From assembly GCA_017613855.1 (NCBI GenBank), contig JAGACY010000035.1:1-6470 (forward strand): a stretch of DNA of 6,470 nt. Reading direction: 5' to 3'. This stretch comes from Pseudomonadota bacterium (GTDB lineage: Bacteria > Myxococcota > Bradymonadia > UBA4248). The translations under genes and the position numbers were made by a program. Shown one piece after another: positions 1-5,978 of this stretch (its first letter is position 1; the number at the start of each line of letters is the position of its first letter). A model generated the notes under the pieces. That model had not been told where the DNA came from, made no database searches, and saw nothing but the letters and a program-made list of their open reading frames with translations.

Positions 1-679
1 CCATCGTATGGATGTGCATTCGGATGAACAAATCGTGCAGGGGAGACAATGTCCTTCCGTCGCGCTTGAGTTCAACAACCGCAATTCCGGCAAGCGAATC
101 GTTTCGATCATTTGTGTAATTATGAAAACAAAGCCCCGTATCTATCGTCAAACGCTCCGTCATCCCACGATTCACGAGCGTAATACGATTAAAACGATTT
201 TCAAGATGCGGTACAAGCTCATCAGGGCTAAACCAAGCATGTTTCGCTAAAAATCTACGGGTTTCTTCAGTATGCATATAATCGCTGTTTACGTCAACCT
301 TGATGCGCTTTTTGTCGGTTCTCCCGCGGTTGTTTTTATTCTTGATTTCCAAAAATGAAAGCCCCGAAGACACATACGTCCGCATTCTTATCTTTTCGCG
401 AGTTTTCTTCCCATTCTGGTGAGCAATATACATTTTGTAATCAGATGTATCATAATAAATTGTATGGTAAGCAATATTTCTTTCCCCATCTACTTCCTGT
501 ACAGAATAATCACCTGCAGATTCAGCAAGCAGACGCTTAATATCCAAAACGCGAACCAGATACTTCGTGTCGATACGATTCATCAGCCGAACGCTTTTCA
601 TATCTTCGAGCGATACCGCGCCGTAACTGCGAATGATATTCTCTATGTCTCGATAAACAGCCAATGAATCGTCCAACAT
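1..679 (-). CDS. VTC-domain polyphosphate polymerase-like protein, 3' end cut by window edge
   Basis: The visible 226 residues match the VTC domain (PF09359), the triphosphate tunnel fold of yeast Vtc4, which makes polyphosphate from ATP. Tunnel motifs appear in the expected order: RIDTKYLV (35-42), YYDT (75-78), R98-M-R100 then Y102, FLEIKNKNNR (109-118), R162 and R165, R176-L-T-I-D180, and VVELKRDG (201-208). These charged residues correspond in type and order to the phosphate- and metal-binding residues of the family. No signal peptide or membrane segment is visible, so it is probably cytosolic or membrane-peripheral. The start at 679 is firm: an in-frame TAA lies two codons upstream, and TGAGGT at 685-690 is a well-placed ribosome binding site. 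Bacterial members are usually about 230-270 residues, so perhaps 10-40 residues are missing. It follows the lipoprotein gene by 115 bases. Polymerase activity is inferred from the family; bacterial members of this type are largely untested. Confidence 0.88.
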   Translation of the reverse strand, partial: MLDDSLAVYRDIENIIRSYGAVSLEDMKSVRLMNRIDTKYLVRVLDIKRLLAESAGDYSVQEVDGERNIAYHTIYYDTSDYKMYIAHQNGKKTREKIRMRTYVSSGLSFLEIKNKNNRGRTDKKRIKVDVNSDYMHTEETRRFLAKHAWFSPDELVPHLENRFNRITLVNRGMTERLTIDTGLCFHNYTNDRNDSLAGIAVVELKRDGRTLSPLHDLFIRMHIHTM

Positions 680-684
680 AACTT

Positions 685-690
685 ACCTCA
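685..690 (-). promoter_or_regulatory. Ribosome binding site of the VTC-domain gene
   Basis: On the minus strand this reads TGAGGT, with GAGG six bases before the ATG at 679. It decides the start of a gene whose 3' end is outside the window. Confidence 0.7.
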
Positions 691-794
691 ATACCACACG
701 CCCCCCACTCTTCTTCTATCACATTCCTGAATTTGTTTGTGGATTTTGTGTTCCTGGTCTTACCGTCACGCCCGCCCCAAAAAAGAATAATATA

Positions 795-3356
795 TTAAAA
801 TCCTCCTCCCGGACCTCCCGGACCTCCGGAACCACTGCTTTTCCCTGCCTTCACCGAAGTCGGATTGCTTCCGCTCACCGTGCCGGTTTCATCCAGAATG
901 GTGTCGTTAAACCATGAAGAACCGGTGGCTGGCGTTACCGTCGGATTGGTGTACAAATTATAGCTCGTTCCGCTCGATAGACCGGCATGCATGATAATCA
1001 GTTTTGTACCGCTCGAATACGAACTTGGAACCTTTAATGCCGCCAATGCCGTCGTCGAATTGCTCTCCGTCAATGCAAACGTCTTACCCGCAGGACTGGA
1101 CACCGAAGTTTGAATAAACGACCCCTTGGTTGCAGACGGCGTCTCGGCATTCGCAGCCAGACCAAATATTGTGCCGCCACTAAAATAGATCGTGCCGCCT
1201 TCAATCACATCCAGCGAGTGCTCGGCCCCATTGGCACCAAACGCCGCAACCAATCCCCCCGTGATCTTGAACGTACCATTGGAGTCTATTGCATCGTTCT
1301 TGCTGCTCAAAGCATAGATTTTGCCGCCATTGAGCTCAAGCACAGCCTTATTCTTCGATGAGGCATTGATGCTGTCATCGGTTGCAGTAATAATGATTTC
1401 ACCGTTGTTGATATAAACACCATGCTTGCCTTCAATGCCTTCAGGTGCCAGCGTATTGCTGCTGCCACAGCTGTTGCTGCTGCTGCCTCCGGGGCCGCCA
1501 GAACCTCCAGGACCGCCACCGCCCTGACTGTCTCTCGGTGTTGCACGCGTCGCCAAATTGAGTGACCCACCATTGATCGTCACATCCGGCAGCGGATCGT
1601 CATCCGTACTCGAGGTCACGGCATCCTCGCTCACATCCCAGCCAGCAAACAATGCCTTCGCATCCGATGAAATCACAATCGTGCCGCCATTGATTTTCAC
1701 ATAACCCTTGCCAGCCCCATACCCCTTGCAATCCGTCGTATTCCACTCGTCATAATCTTCATCCGTACTGGCGACTGCGTCAAAACCTTCCACCTTTAAA
1801 CCACGCGATTCATAACAAGTCATGTTGTCATTCGCTGTGATCTTCAGCGTGCCGTCATTCATCACAAACCCATTTACAATCTTGGCACCAAATCCATTCT
1901 CATTGTTGCTCGCAGTTCTGGACAGATTCACATTGACTGTGCCGCCGTTCATCGTAAACACATCGTCAACTTTAATGCCCGTCTTGTATTTCGCATTCAC
2001 TGTCAGATTACCGCTGCCGCTTATCGCCAGATTCGATTCGCATTTCAGTGTATTTTTCGAATCCTCATGCGCCGCACCGGTAATCGTATTCGTCCCAATC
2101 AGCTCTACATTGTAAGTATTGCCCTTGCACAATGCGCTGCTGTTGAACTTGAGCTGTCCATGATACGCGTCGCTCTTGATCGTCACATTATCCAGTTTGA
2201 CCTGCAAATCGATATCGTTCGGGTTCTTCAATTTGACCATTCCGTCAAATGTTCCCTTCAAATGCGTACAGACATTTGCTTTAACCTTAATCACCAGCTC
2301 ACCCGCAGTCTCCGTGTTCACCGTGACATTGCTGTTCGACGAAGATGGGCTCGATAAATTGATGATCTGACAGCCATCCGAATCGTATTCATCCTTGCCA
2401 TTGTTCCCTCCGGGGGTTGTCTCCGTTTTACAGGCATTCTCTGTAATGACCTCACATAAAGAGCTGCATCCCCAGGAACCATCGCTGATTTCTGTTGCTC
2501 CCTCCGGGCAGACTTTCGCATTCGAAGCAAACAAGCTGCCATCACAGACTTCTCCGTCATCCAGCTTGCCATTGCCACAAAGATCCAGACAGGCATTGTC
2601 TCTCACGATGGTACACGATGCCGAACACGACCACGTCGACGAAGGCGTCTTCTCCTGGTCTTTGTTACAGGTGACTTTGGATTCATCAAACAGACTGCCA
2701 TCACATTCCTCGCTAGCATCGAGTTTGCCATTGCCGCAAAGATCCTGACAGGCATTTTGAGCCACTACATGACAAGTCTCCGAACATGCCCAACTCGCCT
2801 GAGATTTCTCTTCCTGGCCATTCGGGCATACCTTATAAATCTCATTATATGCATCCCCATCGCATTCCTCACCATCGTCCAAATTGCCATCACCGCAGCT
2901 CGCTAAAGAACAAGCATTCGACGAATCAATTTTGCAGTCCGACGTGCAAATCCAACCATTCGAATTCACCTCATTCTTATCCGATCCGCAGCTTTTCAGG
3001 CCCGTATCAAACTGGCTGCCATCGCATTCTTCCCCGGCATCCAGTTTGCCGTTGCCGCAAAGCCCCTGGCACGCCTGGCTCGAATCGATCTTGCACTTGT
3101 CCGTACAACGCCAAACCGGCGAAGCCATCTCCTCCAAACCATCACCGCAAACCTTCAGATTCGAATCAAAGTCGCTCCCATCGCATTCTTCGCCATCGCT
3201 CTGAATGCCATCCCCACAATAGGCAGATACTGTCCCACCGGAATTCTCAGAACCGCCGCTGGTCGTATTTGTCGGGGTAGACGCATCATCGCCGCACCCA
3301 TAAAAGCTAGCTGCCAGCATCAAAATCGCCAGTCTGAAATAATGGTTGTTTCGCAT
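795..3356 (-). CDS. Cysteine-rich repeat lipoprotein with Cthe_2159-like carbohydrate-binding beta-helix domain
   Basis: This 853-residue protein is predicted to be a surface or outer-membrane lipoprotein. Residues 1-20 form a signal peptide (RLAILMLAASFYG) before a probable lipidated C21; the lipobox FYGC is non-canonical at -3. A Ser/Thr/Gly linker follows. Five tandem repeats of 53-54 residues (47-99, 100-153, 154-206, 207-259, 260-312) each carry six cysteines at relative positions 1, 12, 24, 38, 42 and 50, with CG[DN]G and E.CDG signatures; these resemble myxobacterial cysteine-rich repeats and could form three disulfides each. From about 326 the protein shows parallel beta-helix rungs such as VTINGGSLNL and VLELNGGKIYAL, matching Cthe_2159 (PF14262), a Clostridium thermocellum protein that binds cellulose/polygalacturonate-type polymers. 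Gly/Pro-rich stretches interrupt the helix (612-633) and end the protein (840-853). GGAGG five bases before the ATG supports the start. The ligand is unknown. The signal-plus-repeat assignment is strong; the binding function is inferred from the family. Confidence 0.88.
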   Translation of the reverse strand: MRNNHYFRLAILMLAASFYGCGDDASTPTNTTSGGSENSGGTVSAYCGDGIQSDGEECDGSDFDSNLKVCGDGLEEMASPVWRCTDKCKIDSSQACQGLCGNGKLDAGEECDGSQFDTGLKSCGSDKNEVNSNGWICTSDCKIDSSNACSLASCGDGNLDDGEECDGDAYNEIYKVCPNGQEEKSQASWACSETCHVVAQNACQDLCGNGKLDASEECDGSLFDESKVTCNKDQEKTPSSTWSCSASCTIVRDNACLDLCGNGKLDDGEVCDGSLFASNAKVCPEGATEISDGSWGCSSLCEVITENACKTETTPGGNNGKDEYDSDGCQIINLSSPSSSNSNVTVNTETAGELVIKVKANVCTHLKGTFDGMVKLKNPNDIDLQVKLDNVTIKSDAYHGQLKFNSSALCKGNTYNVELIGTNTITGAAHEDSKNTLKCESNLAISGSGNLTVNAKYKTGIKVDDVFTMNGGTVNVNLSRTASNNENGFGAKIVNGFVMNDGTLKITANDNMTCYESRGLKVEGFDAVASTDEDYDEWNTTDCKGYGAGKGYVKINGGTIVISSDAKALFAGWDVSEDAVTSSTDDDPLPDVTINGGSLNLATRATPRDSQGGGGPGGSGGPGGSSSNSCGSSNTLAPEGIEGKHGVYINNGEIIITATDDSINASSKNKAVLELNGGKIYALSSKNDAIDSNGTFKITGGLVAAFGANGAEHSLDVIEGGTIYFSGGTIFGLAANAETPSATKGSFIQTSVSSPAGKTFALTESNSTTALAALKVPSSYSSGTKLIIMHAGLSSGTSYNLYTNPTVTPATGSSWFNDTILDETGTVSGSNPTSVKAGKSSGSGGPGGPGGGF
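2421..3218 (-). repeat. Five in-frame cysteine-rich repeats coding for 53-54 residue units
   Basis: Each unit begins CG[DN]G and contains E[EV]CDG at residues 11-15, a W two residues before the fourth cysteine, and a closing AC. Units 2, 4 and 5 share the opening CGNGKLD and are the most alike. Unit 2 is one residue longer than the others. The nucleotide sequence of the units has diverged, so this is an old duplication and not a recent expansion. Confidence 0.85.
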
Positions 3357-3361
3357 AACTC

Positions 3362-3366
3362 CCTCC
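3362..3366 (-). promoter_or_regulatory. Strong ribosome binding site of the lipoprotein gene
   Basis: The minus strand reads GGAGG followed by GAGTT and the ATG at 3356, an ideal Shine-Dalgarno spacing. It lies directly after a run of A and the hairpin-rich leader. Confidence 0.8.
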
Positions 3367-3383
3367 TTTTTTGGTCGCTCGGC

Positions 3384-3400
3384 TATCGGCTCCGCCGATA
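3384..3400. repeat. Perfect inverted repeat, 7-bp arms and 3-base loop
   Basis: TATCGGC, loop TCC, GCCGATA. It is the first of the hairpins counted from the lipoprotein start and is preceded by CGCTCGGC, a motif that recurs in front of the next hairpin in slightly changed form. Confidence 0.8.
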
Positions 3401-3413
3401 CACCTCGCTTTTC

Positions 3414-3441
3414 GGGCTATTGGCCGTTGGCCAATACGCCC
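3414..3441. repeat. Long stem-loop, 12 base pairs with one bulge
   Basis: The core is TATTGGCC, loop GTT, GGCCAATA (3418-3436). GGGC at 3414-3417 pairs with GCCC at 3438-3441, leaving C3437 bulged. Like the hairpin at 3384-3400 it contains GGCTAT followed by (C/T)GG, so the two look like diverged copies of one element. Confidence 0.8.
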
Positions 3442-3464
3442 TCTTGCGCTCGCCTATTGCCCTC

Positions 3465-3498
3465 CCCCCTCCCTCGCAAAACTGTAGAGGTGAGGGGG
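3465..3498. repeat. C-rich/G-rich stem-loop, 11 base pairs with one bulge
   Basis: CCCCCTC then CCTC (3465-3475) pairs with GAGG (3487-3490) and GAGGGGG (3492-3498), with T3491 bulged and an 11-base loop. The minus strand of this stem is purine-rich and then pyrimidine-rich. Confidence 0.7.
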
Positions 3499-3499
3499 A

Positions 3500-3516
3500 C
3501 AGCCGCAAAGCGGCTG
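3500..3516. repeat. Perfect inverted repeat, 7-bp G/C-rich arms
   Basis: CAGCCGC, loop AAA, GCGGCTG. It is followed on the plus strand by a G-run (3516-3521), with no T-run on either side, so it is not a standard intrinsic terminator. Confidence 0.8.
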
Positions 3517-3563
3517 GGGGGTGGGTGAGGTCAATACGGCTCGCGATTTTCTGAATACTTCCG

Positions 3564-3630
3564 GTCGCTATGACACTAAAAACTCAAGCCTCATGCCCTG
3601 TTCTTCAGGGCATACATGTGAGATAGCGAC
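3564..3630. repeat. Nested inverted repeat: outer 8-bp and inner 8-bp stems
   Basis: Outer arms GTCGCTAT (3564-3571) and ATAGCGAC (3623-3630) are perfect. Next to them CAC (3574-3576) can pair with GTG (3618-3620). Inside lies a second perfect hairpin, ATGCCCTG (3593-3600), loop TTCTT, CAGGGCAT (3606-3613). On the minus strand a TTTTT run (3578-3582) follows the inner hairpin by ten bases, too far for a usual terminator. It may be a structured RNA, an operator or a small palindromic element. Confidence 0.7.
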
Positions 3631-3654
3631 ATTCATTCAGTCTGTAAAATGCAA

Positions 3655-3666
3655 TGATTGCAATCA
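3655..3666. promoter_or_regulatory. 12-bp perfect palindrome, possible Crp/Fnr-family operator
   Basis: TGATTGCAATCA is a perfect dyad. It has the TGAT-N4-ATCA core of FNR-type boxes (consensus TTGAT-N4-ATCAA), lacking the outermost T and A. It lies 31 bases after the lysR stop and about 300 bases before the lipoprotein start. Regulator identity is a guess. Confidence 0.3.
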
Positions 3667-3667
3667 C

Positions 3668-3684
3668 TATGCGTTTCACGCATA
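3668..3684 (-). terminator. Weak candidate terminator hairpin after LysR regulator 1
   Basis: TATGCG and CGCATA flank a five-base loop 13 bases after the lysR stop. There is no T-run after the stem in the direction of transcription, so termination here would be inefficient at best. Confidence 0.2.
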
Positions 3685-3697
3685 AAAAGAATTAAAT

Positions 3698-4552
3698 TCA
3701 CCATTCCCTGGATATCTTCGTTATCCAGTTAAGGATAGTCGCCAAAATCGGTTTATTCTTCTTTAACCAGACGATATAACAATGTGCTGTAGCTTCCTTA
3801 TCGGCAATGGGGATACGAACACAACCATCCGTATCGATGTTGAGATTATGAGCACCAGAGACAAAAGTCAGCGGCTTTTGAGTTATGACAGCATTAAAAT
3901 AAACCATAATATCGTCATAATCTAAATAATGTGCATCTTCAATATTCTCCCGGAGTAACTGATGCCAAAACCCCGTATGAGTATATTCACAAATTTCTCT
4001 GCCTTTAAGATCAGAAAAATGAATAGCTTTCTTATTACTTAGCGGATCCGAGATAGGAACCAGCATATATGTCTGCTCATCCATCAATGGCATTGAGTCA
4101 ATTTCATCCGTATGAATTTCATGACGTGTAATTGCAATCGAGGCCTTTTCGGTCAAAAGTTGTGATACAAGCTCACTCTCATTTGGCATATCTGAGGTTA
4201 TTCGAATCCCAGGAAATTCTTTCGAAAGTTCAAATGACAGTTTCCATAATGGTGCCGGGCTACATGTCACAATGTGTAGTGTCTGAAGATGCTTATTCAA
4301 TGCGTCAAGATTCGCCATAAGCGCATCTGCTTCTTTAAGCATAAGCCGGGCATGCCTGACGACGATCTTCCCAGCCTCATTCAGTTTAATGCTGTTGTGG
4401 GTTCGATCGAACAACTGCGTGCCAAGTTCATCCTCAAGCCGCTGAATAGACCTCGTCAATGCACTTTGAGAAATGTGTAACTTCTTGGCAGCACGGCAAA
4501 GCGCGGTTTCATCCGCAACGACGACAATTTGCTGTAATTGGTTGAGTTCCAT
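3698..4552 (-). CDS. LysR-family transcriptional regulator 1
   Basis: A 284-residue LysR-type regulator of normal length. The N-terminal winged helix-turn-helix covers about residues 1-60, with the typical recognition stretch RAAKKLHISQSALTRSI (20-36) followed by LEDELGTQLFDR (39-50). A helical linker follows to about 90, and an effector-binding domain of the periplasmic-binding-protein fold fills 91-284, less conserved and without features that name the ligand. Such proteins usually bind as tetramers near their own or a divergent promoter. Here the neighbours on both sides run in the same direction, so no divergent target is visible. The next gene downstream is the lipoprotein, 341 bases away. 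The minus strand shows AGGTG seven bases or so before the ATG at 4552, supporting that start. It is A/T-richer than the lipoprotein gene. Family assignment is firm; target and ligand are unknown. Confidence 0.93.
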   Translation of the reverse strand: MELNQLQQIVVVADETALCRAAKKLHISQSALTRSIQRLEDELGTQLFDRTHNSIKLNEAGKIVVRHARLMLKEADALMANLDALNKHLQTLHIVTCSPAPLWKLSFELSKEFPGIRITSDMPNESELVSQLLTEKASIAITRHEIHTDEIDSMPLMDEQTYMLVPISDPLSNKKAIHFSDLKGREICEYTHTGFWHQLLRENIEDAHYLDYDDIMVYFNAVITQKPLTFVSGAHNLNIDTDGCVRIPIADKEATAHCYIVWLKKNKPILATILNWITKISREW

Positions 4553-4626
4553 CTAATCACCTGCACACAAAGTTCCACAGCTCAAGCAGGGGATATCGCC
4601 AGATCATCCACCCCCGCACAATTTGA

Positions 4627-4635
4627 AGTATATCA
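4627..4635 (-). promoter_or_regulatory. Possible extended -10 promoter for LysR regulator 1
   Basis: On the minus strand this reads TGATATACT, an extended -10 (TGn plus TATACT). No -35 match sits at the right distance. It lies about 75 bases before the lysR start in the only spacer between the two regulator genes. Confidence 0.3.
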
Positions 4636-4726
4636 TACCCTTGACAATAATTGGTTTTGTTTTTGCCGTTCGACGATTGACCTTCAGGTAAAACACCAAA
4701 TTCCCCAAGACTGGCGAGTTCTAAAC

Positions 4727-5608
4727 CTATTTCCCCTCCAACACGGTTCTCAACTCCTCCATAAACAAACCAGAAACCGGCGTAAACTGCTGATGTTTTT
4801 TCCAAATGATATACAGCTTGGTCTCAAGTCTGGGCTCCAACGGCCGAAAACATAATTCACTCTCCTCACCGGTATCTGCCAGTTTATCAAAAATCAACAT
4901 ATATCCCAGGCCTTCTTTGACAAAAACACTGCTATTATAAAATAGATTAAATGTAGTAAATATATTCAGTTTCTCAACTTTGTCCCCGCACCAGCGCGGA
5001 AAATCTGTGTAGATGGCCTGTATTGAGCAAATCAGCGGCAAACCAATCAAATCTTCGTAACGAATAGATTTCTTTTTGGCAAGTTTGCTGTCTCTGCGCA
5101 TTACAAGCCCCCATACATCCGGTACGGGTATTTCGATATAATTATATTTTGATAAATCCGGCGATTCGCAAATCAGCCCGAAATCCAGTTGTCCTCGATT
5201 TAATCTTTCTGCAACCTGCTCTGTGTTGCCGCTCGTCAAATGATACCGCACTCCGGGATATTTCGACAGAAATGATTTCACAGCCTCGGCAATATAACGA
5301 ATCTGGTACGATTCCGCACAGCCGATATAGATATCTCCGCCTGTAATATCATCCAGCGATTTAAATTCCGACACCGTTTTGTCGACCATCGCCACAATAT
5401 CTTCTGCGCGTTGGAGCAGCAGCATCCCTTCTTCAGTCAAATGCATACTCGCGCTGCCGCGCCGAAACAGCTTTTTATCGAGTTCCTCTTCCAACTCTTT
5501 CATCTGCTTCGACAAAGCCGGCTGCGAGATATGGAGCCGCTCTGCGGCCCGCGTCATATTGCCTTCGCGTGCGATGACAATAAAATTTCTTAAAACCCGG
5601 ACTTCCAT
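4727..5608 (-). CDS. LysR-family transcriptional regulator 2
   Basis: A full-length 293-residue LysR-type regulator. The DNA-binding part (about 1-60) carries TRAAERLHISQPALSKQM (19-36) and ELEEELDKKLFRR (38-50). The effector domain starts near residue 91 with GGDIYIGCAES and includes LDFGLICE (141-148) and a hydrophobic core around 185-198. Its pattern (MEVRVLRNFI, then GGDIYIG, then SGNTEQVAERLNRG) resembles regulators I associate with Clostridia, so transfer is possible but unproven. The start is fixed by an in-frame TGA three codons upstream, which is also the stop of the hepT remnant; a strong ribosome binding site is not visible, so translation may be coupled to hepT. It is only distantly related to LysR regulator 1, with similarity concentrated in the helix-turn-helix. 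Ligand and target genes are unknown. Confidence 0.93.
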   Translation of the reverse strand: MEVRVLRNFIVIAREGNMTRAAERLHISQPALSKQMKELEEELDKKLFRRGSASMHLTEEGMLLLQRAEDIVAMVDKTVSEFKSLDDITGGDIYIGCAESYQIRYIAEAVKSFLSKYPGVRYHLTSGNTEQVAERLNRGQLDFGLICESPDLSKYNYIEIPVPDVWGLVMRRDSKLAKKKSIRYEDLIGLPLICSIQAIYTDFPRWCGDKVEKLNIFTTFNLFYNSSVFVKEGLGYMLIFDKLADTGEESELCFRPLEPRLETKLYIIWKKHQQFTPVSGLFMEELRTVLEGK

Positions 5609-5614
5609 AAATAA

Positions 5615-5978
5615 TCATGCTTCATCTGTTGGATAATTGTGAACCATCTTCATACAAAAGTGTTTGAGCTTAGGAATATCCGTTGTAATGATTTCCCATG
5701 TGACCTGTGGATCCACCGAACCATAATGATGAACGACGATATTTCTGACTGCTTTAATTTGTCTCCATGGTATCTGAATCACTTTCTTTAAATGAATCTG
5801 TCAGATTACCAACAAGTTCTCCTATTTGAATAATACAAAGCGCAATGGCATTCTTATATACGAAATCATCTTTATATAACTCATAGTCCACACCAAATCG
5901 ATCCATCGTTTCAACGATTTGATTACAATACTCCAATATATGCTCAAGAATATGCCTATCTCTGCTATTCAGCTTCAT
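5615..5978 (-). pseudogene. hepT: HepT-like HEPN toxin (DUF86), frameshifted
   Basis: HepT is the RNase toxin of HEPN-MNT toxin-antitoxin modules. The first frame gives 74 residues (5978-5754) beginning MKLNSRDRHILEHILEY and containing AIALCIIQIGELVGNL, typical of the HepT helical bundle, but it ends early with unrelated METN. Past D69, skipping one base (around 5771) restores a HepT C-terminus: PWRQIKAVRNIVVHHYGSVD and onward to TDEA and a TGA at 5615-5617. The joined protein would be 120 residues, normal for the family, with RX4HXY at R78, H83 and Y85; this motif holds the RNase residues and the tyrosine that the MntA partner modifies with AMP. The start overlaps the mntA stop by 14 bases, and GGAGG lies 12 bases before it. 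As it stands the toxin lacks its active site. Because the downstream frame is otherwise clean, the break is either very recent or a sequence error. Confidence 0.85.

Larger units (their letters stand above)
3357..3697. other. Gene-free, hairpin-dense region between LysR regulator 1 and the lipoprotein gene
   Basis: No convincing reading frame lies in these 341 bases. The part nearest the lipoprotein (3376-3530) is G/C-rich with several strong stem-loops; the part nearest lysR (3564-3684) has a nested hairpin, a 12-bp palindrome and a small stem-loop. It must hold either the promoter for the lipoprotein-VTC unit or the end of a read-through transcript from lysR. I found no convincing -35/-10 pair on the minus strand and no classic terminator with a T-run. 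The region could be a structured 5' leader, a nest of intergenic palindromic repeats, or both. Confidence 0.7.

Noticed and set aside
537..722. A 61-codon minus-strand frame starting upstream of the VTC gene
   Set aside because: It is out of frame with the VTC domain, whose own start at 679 has a good ribosome binding site and a clear family match. The protein sequence of the other frame is meaningless.
2395..3280. Two long plus-strand open frames opposite the cysteine repeats (2395-2748 and 2786-3280)
   Set aside because: They mirror the repeated, biased codons of the minus-strand lipoprotein gene, have no ribosome binding sites or recognisable domains, and give Ser/Pro/His-rich nonsense.
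3376..3530. Possible CRISPR array
   Set aside because: The repeated units are short, diverged hairpins without constant repeats or unique spacers of regular length.
3342..3554. Plus-strand frames of 60-70 codons through the hairpin region
   Set aside because: They start inside the lipoprotein gene and read through inverted repeats; no ribosome binding site or domain.
4641..4646. Perfect TTGACA on the plus strand between the LysR genes
   Set aside because: No -10 element follows at 16-18 bases, and no plus-strand gene lies downstream.
4557..4805. An 82-codon minus-strand frame covering the spacer between the two LysR genes
   Set aside because: It overlaps the 3' end of LysR regulator 2, has no family features, and ends just before the LysR regulator 1 start; it looks like a chance open frame.
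5780..5800. Programmed frameshifting at TTTAAAG in hepT
   Set aside because: That motif would favour a -1 slip and is not in the proper phase; the frames of the two halves require +1. A mutation or read error is simpler.
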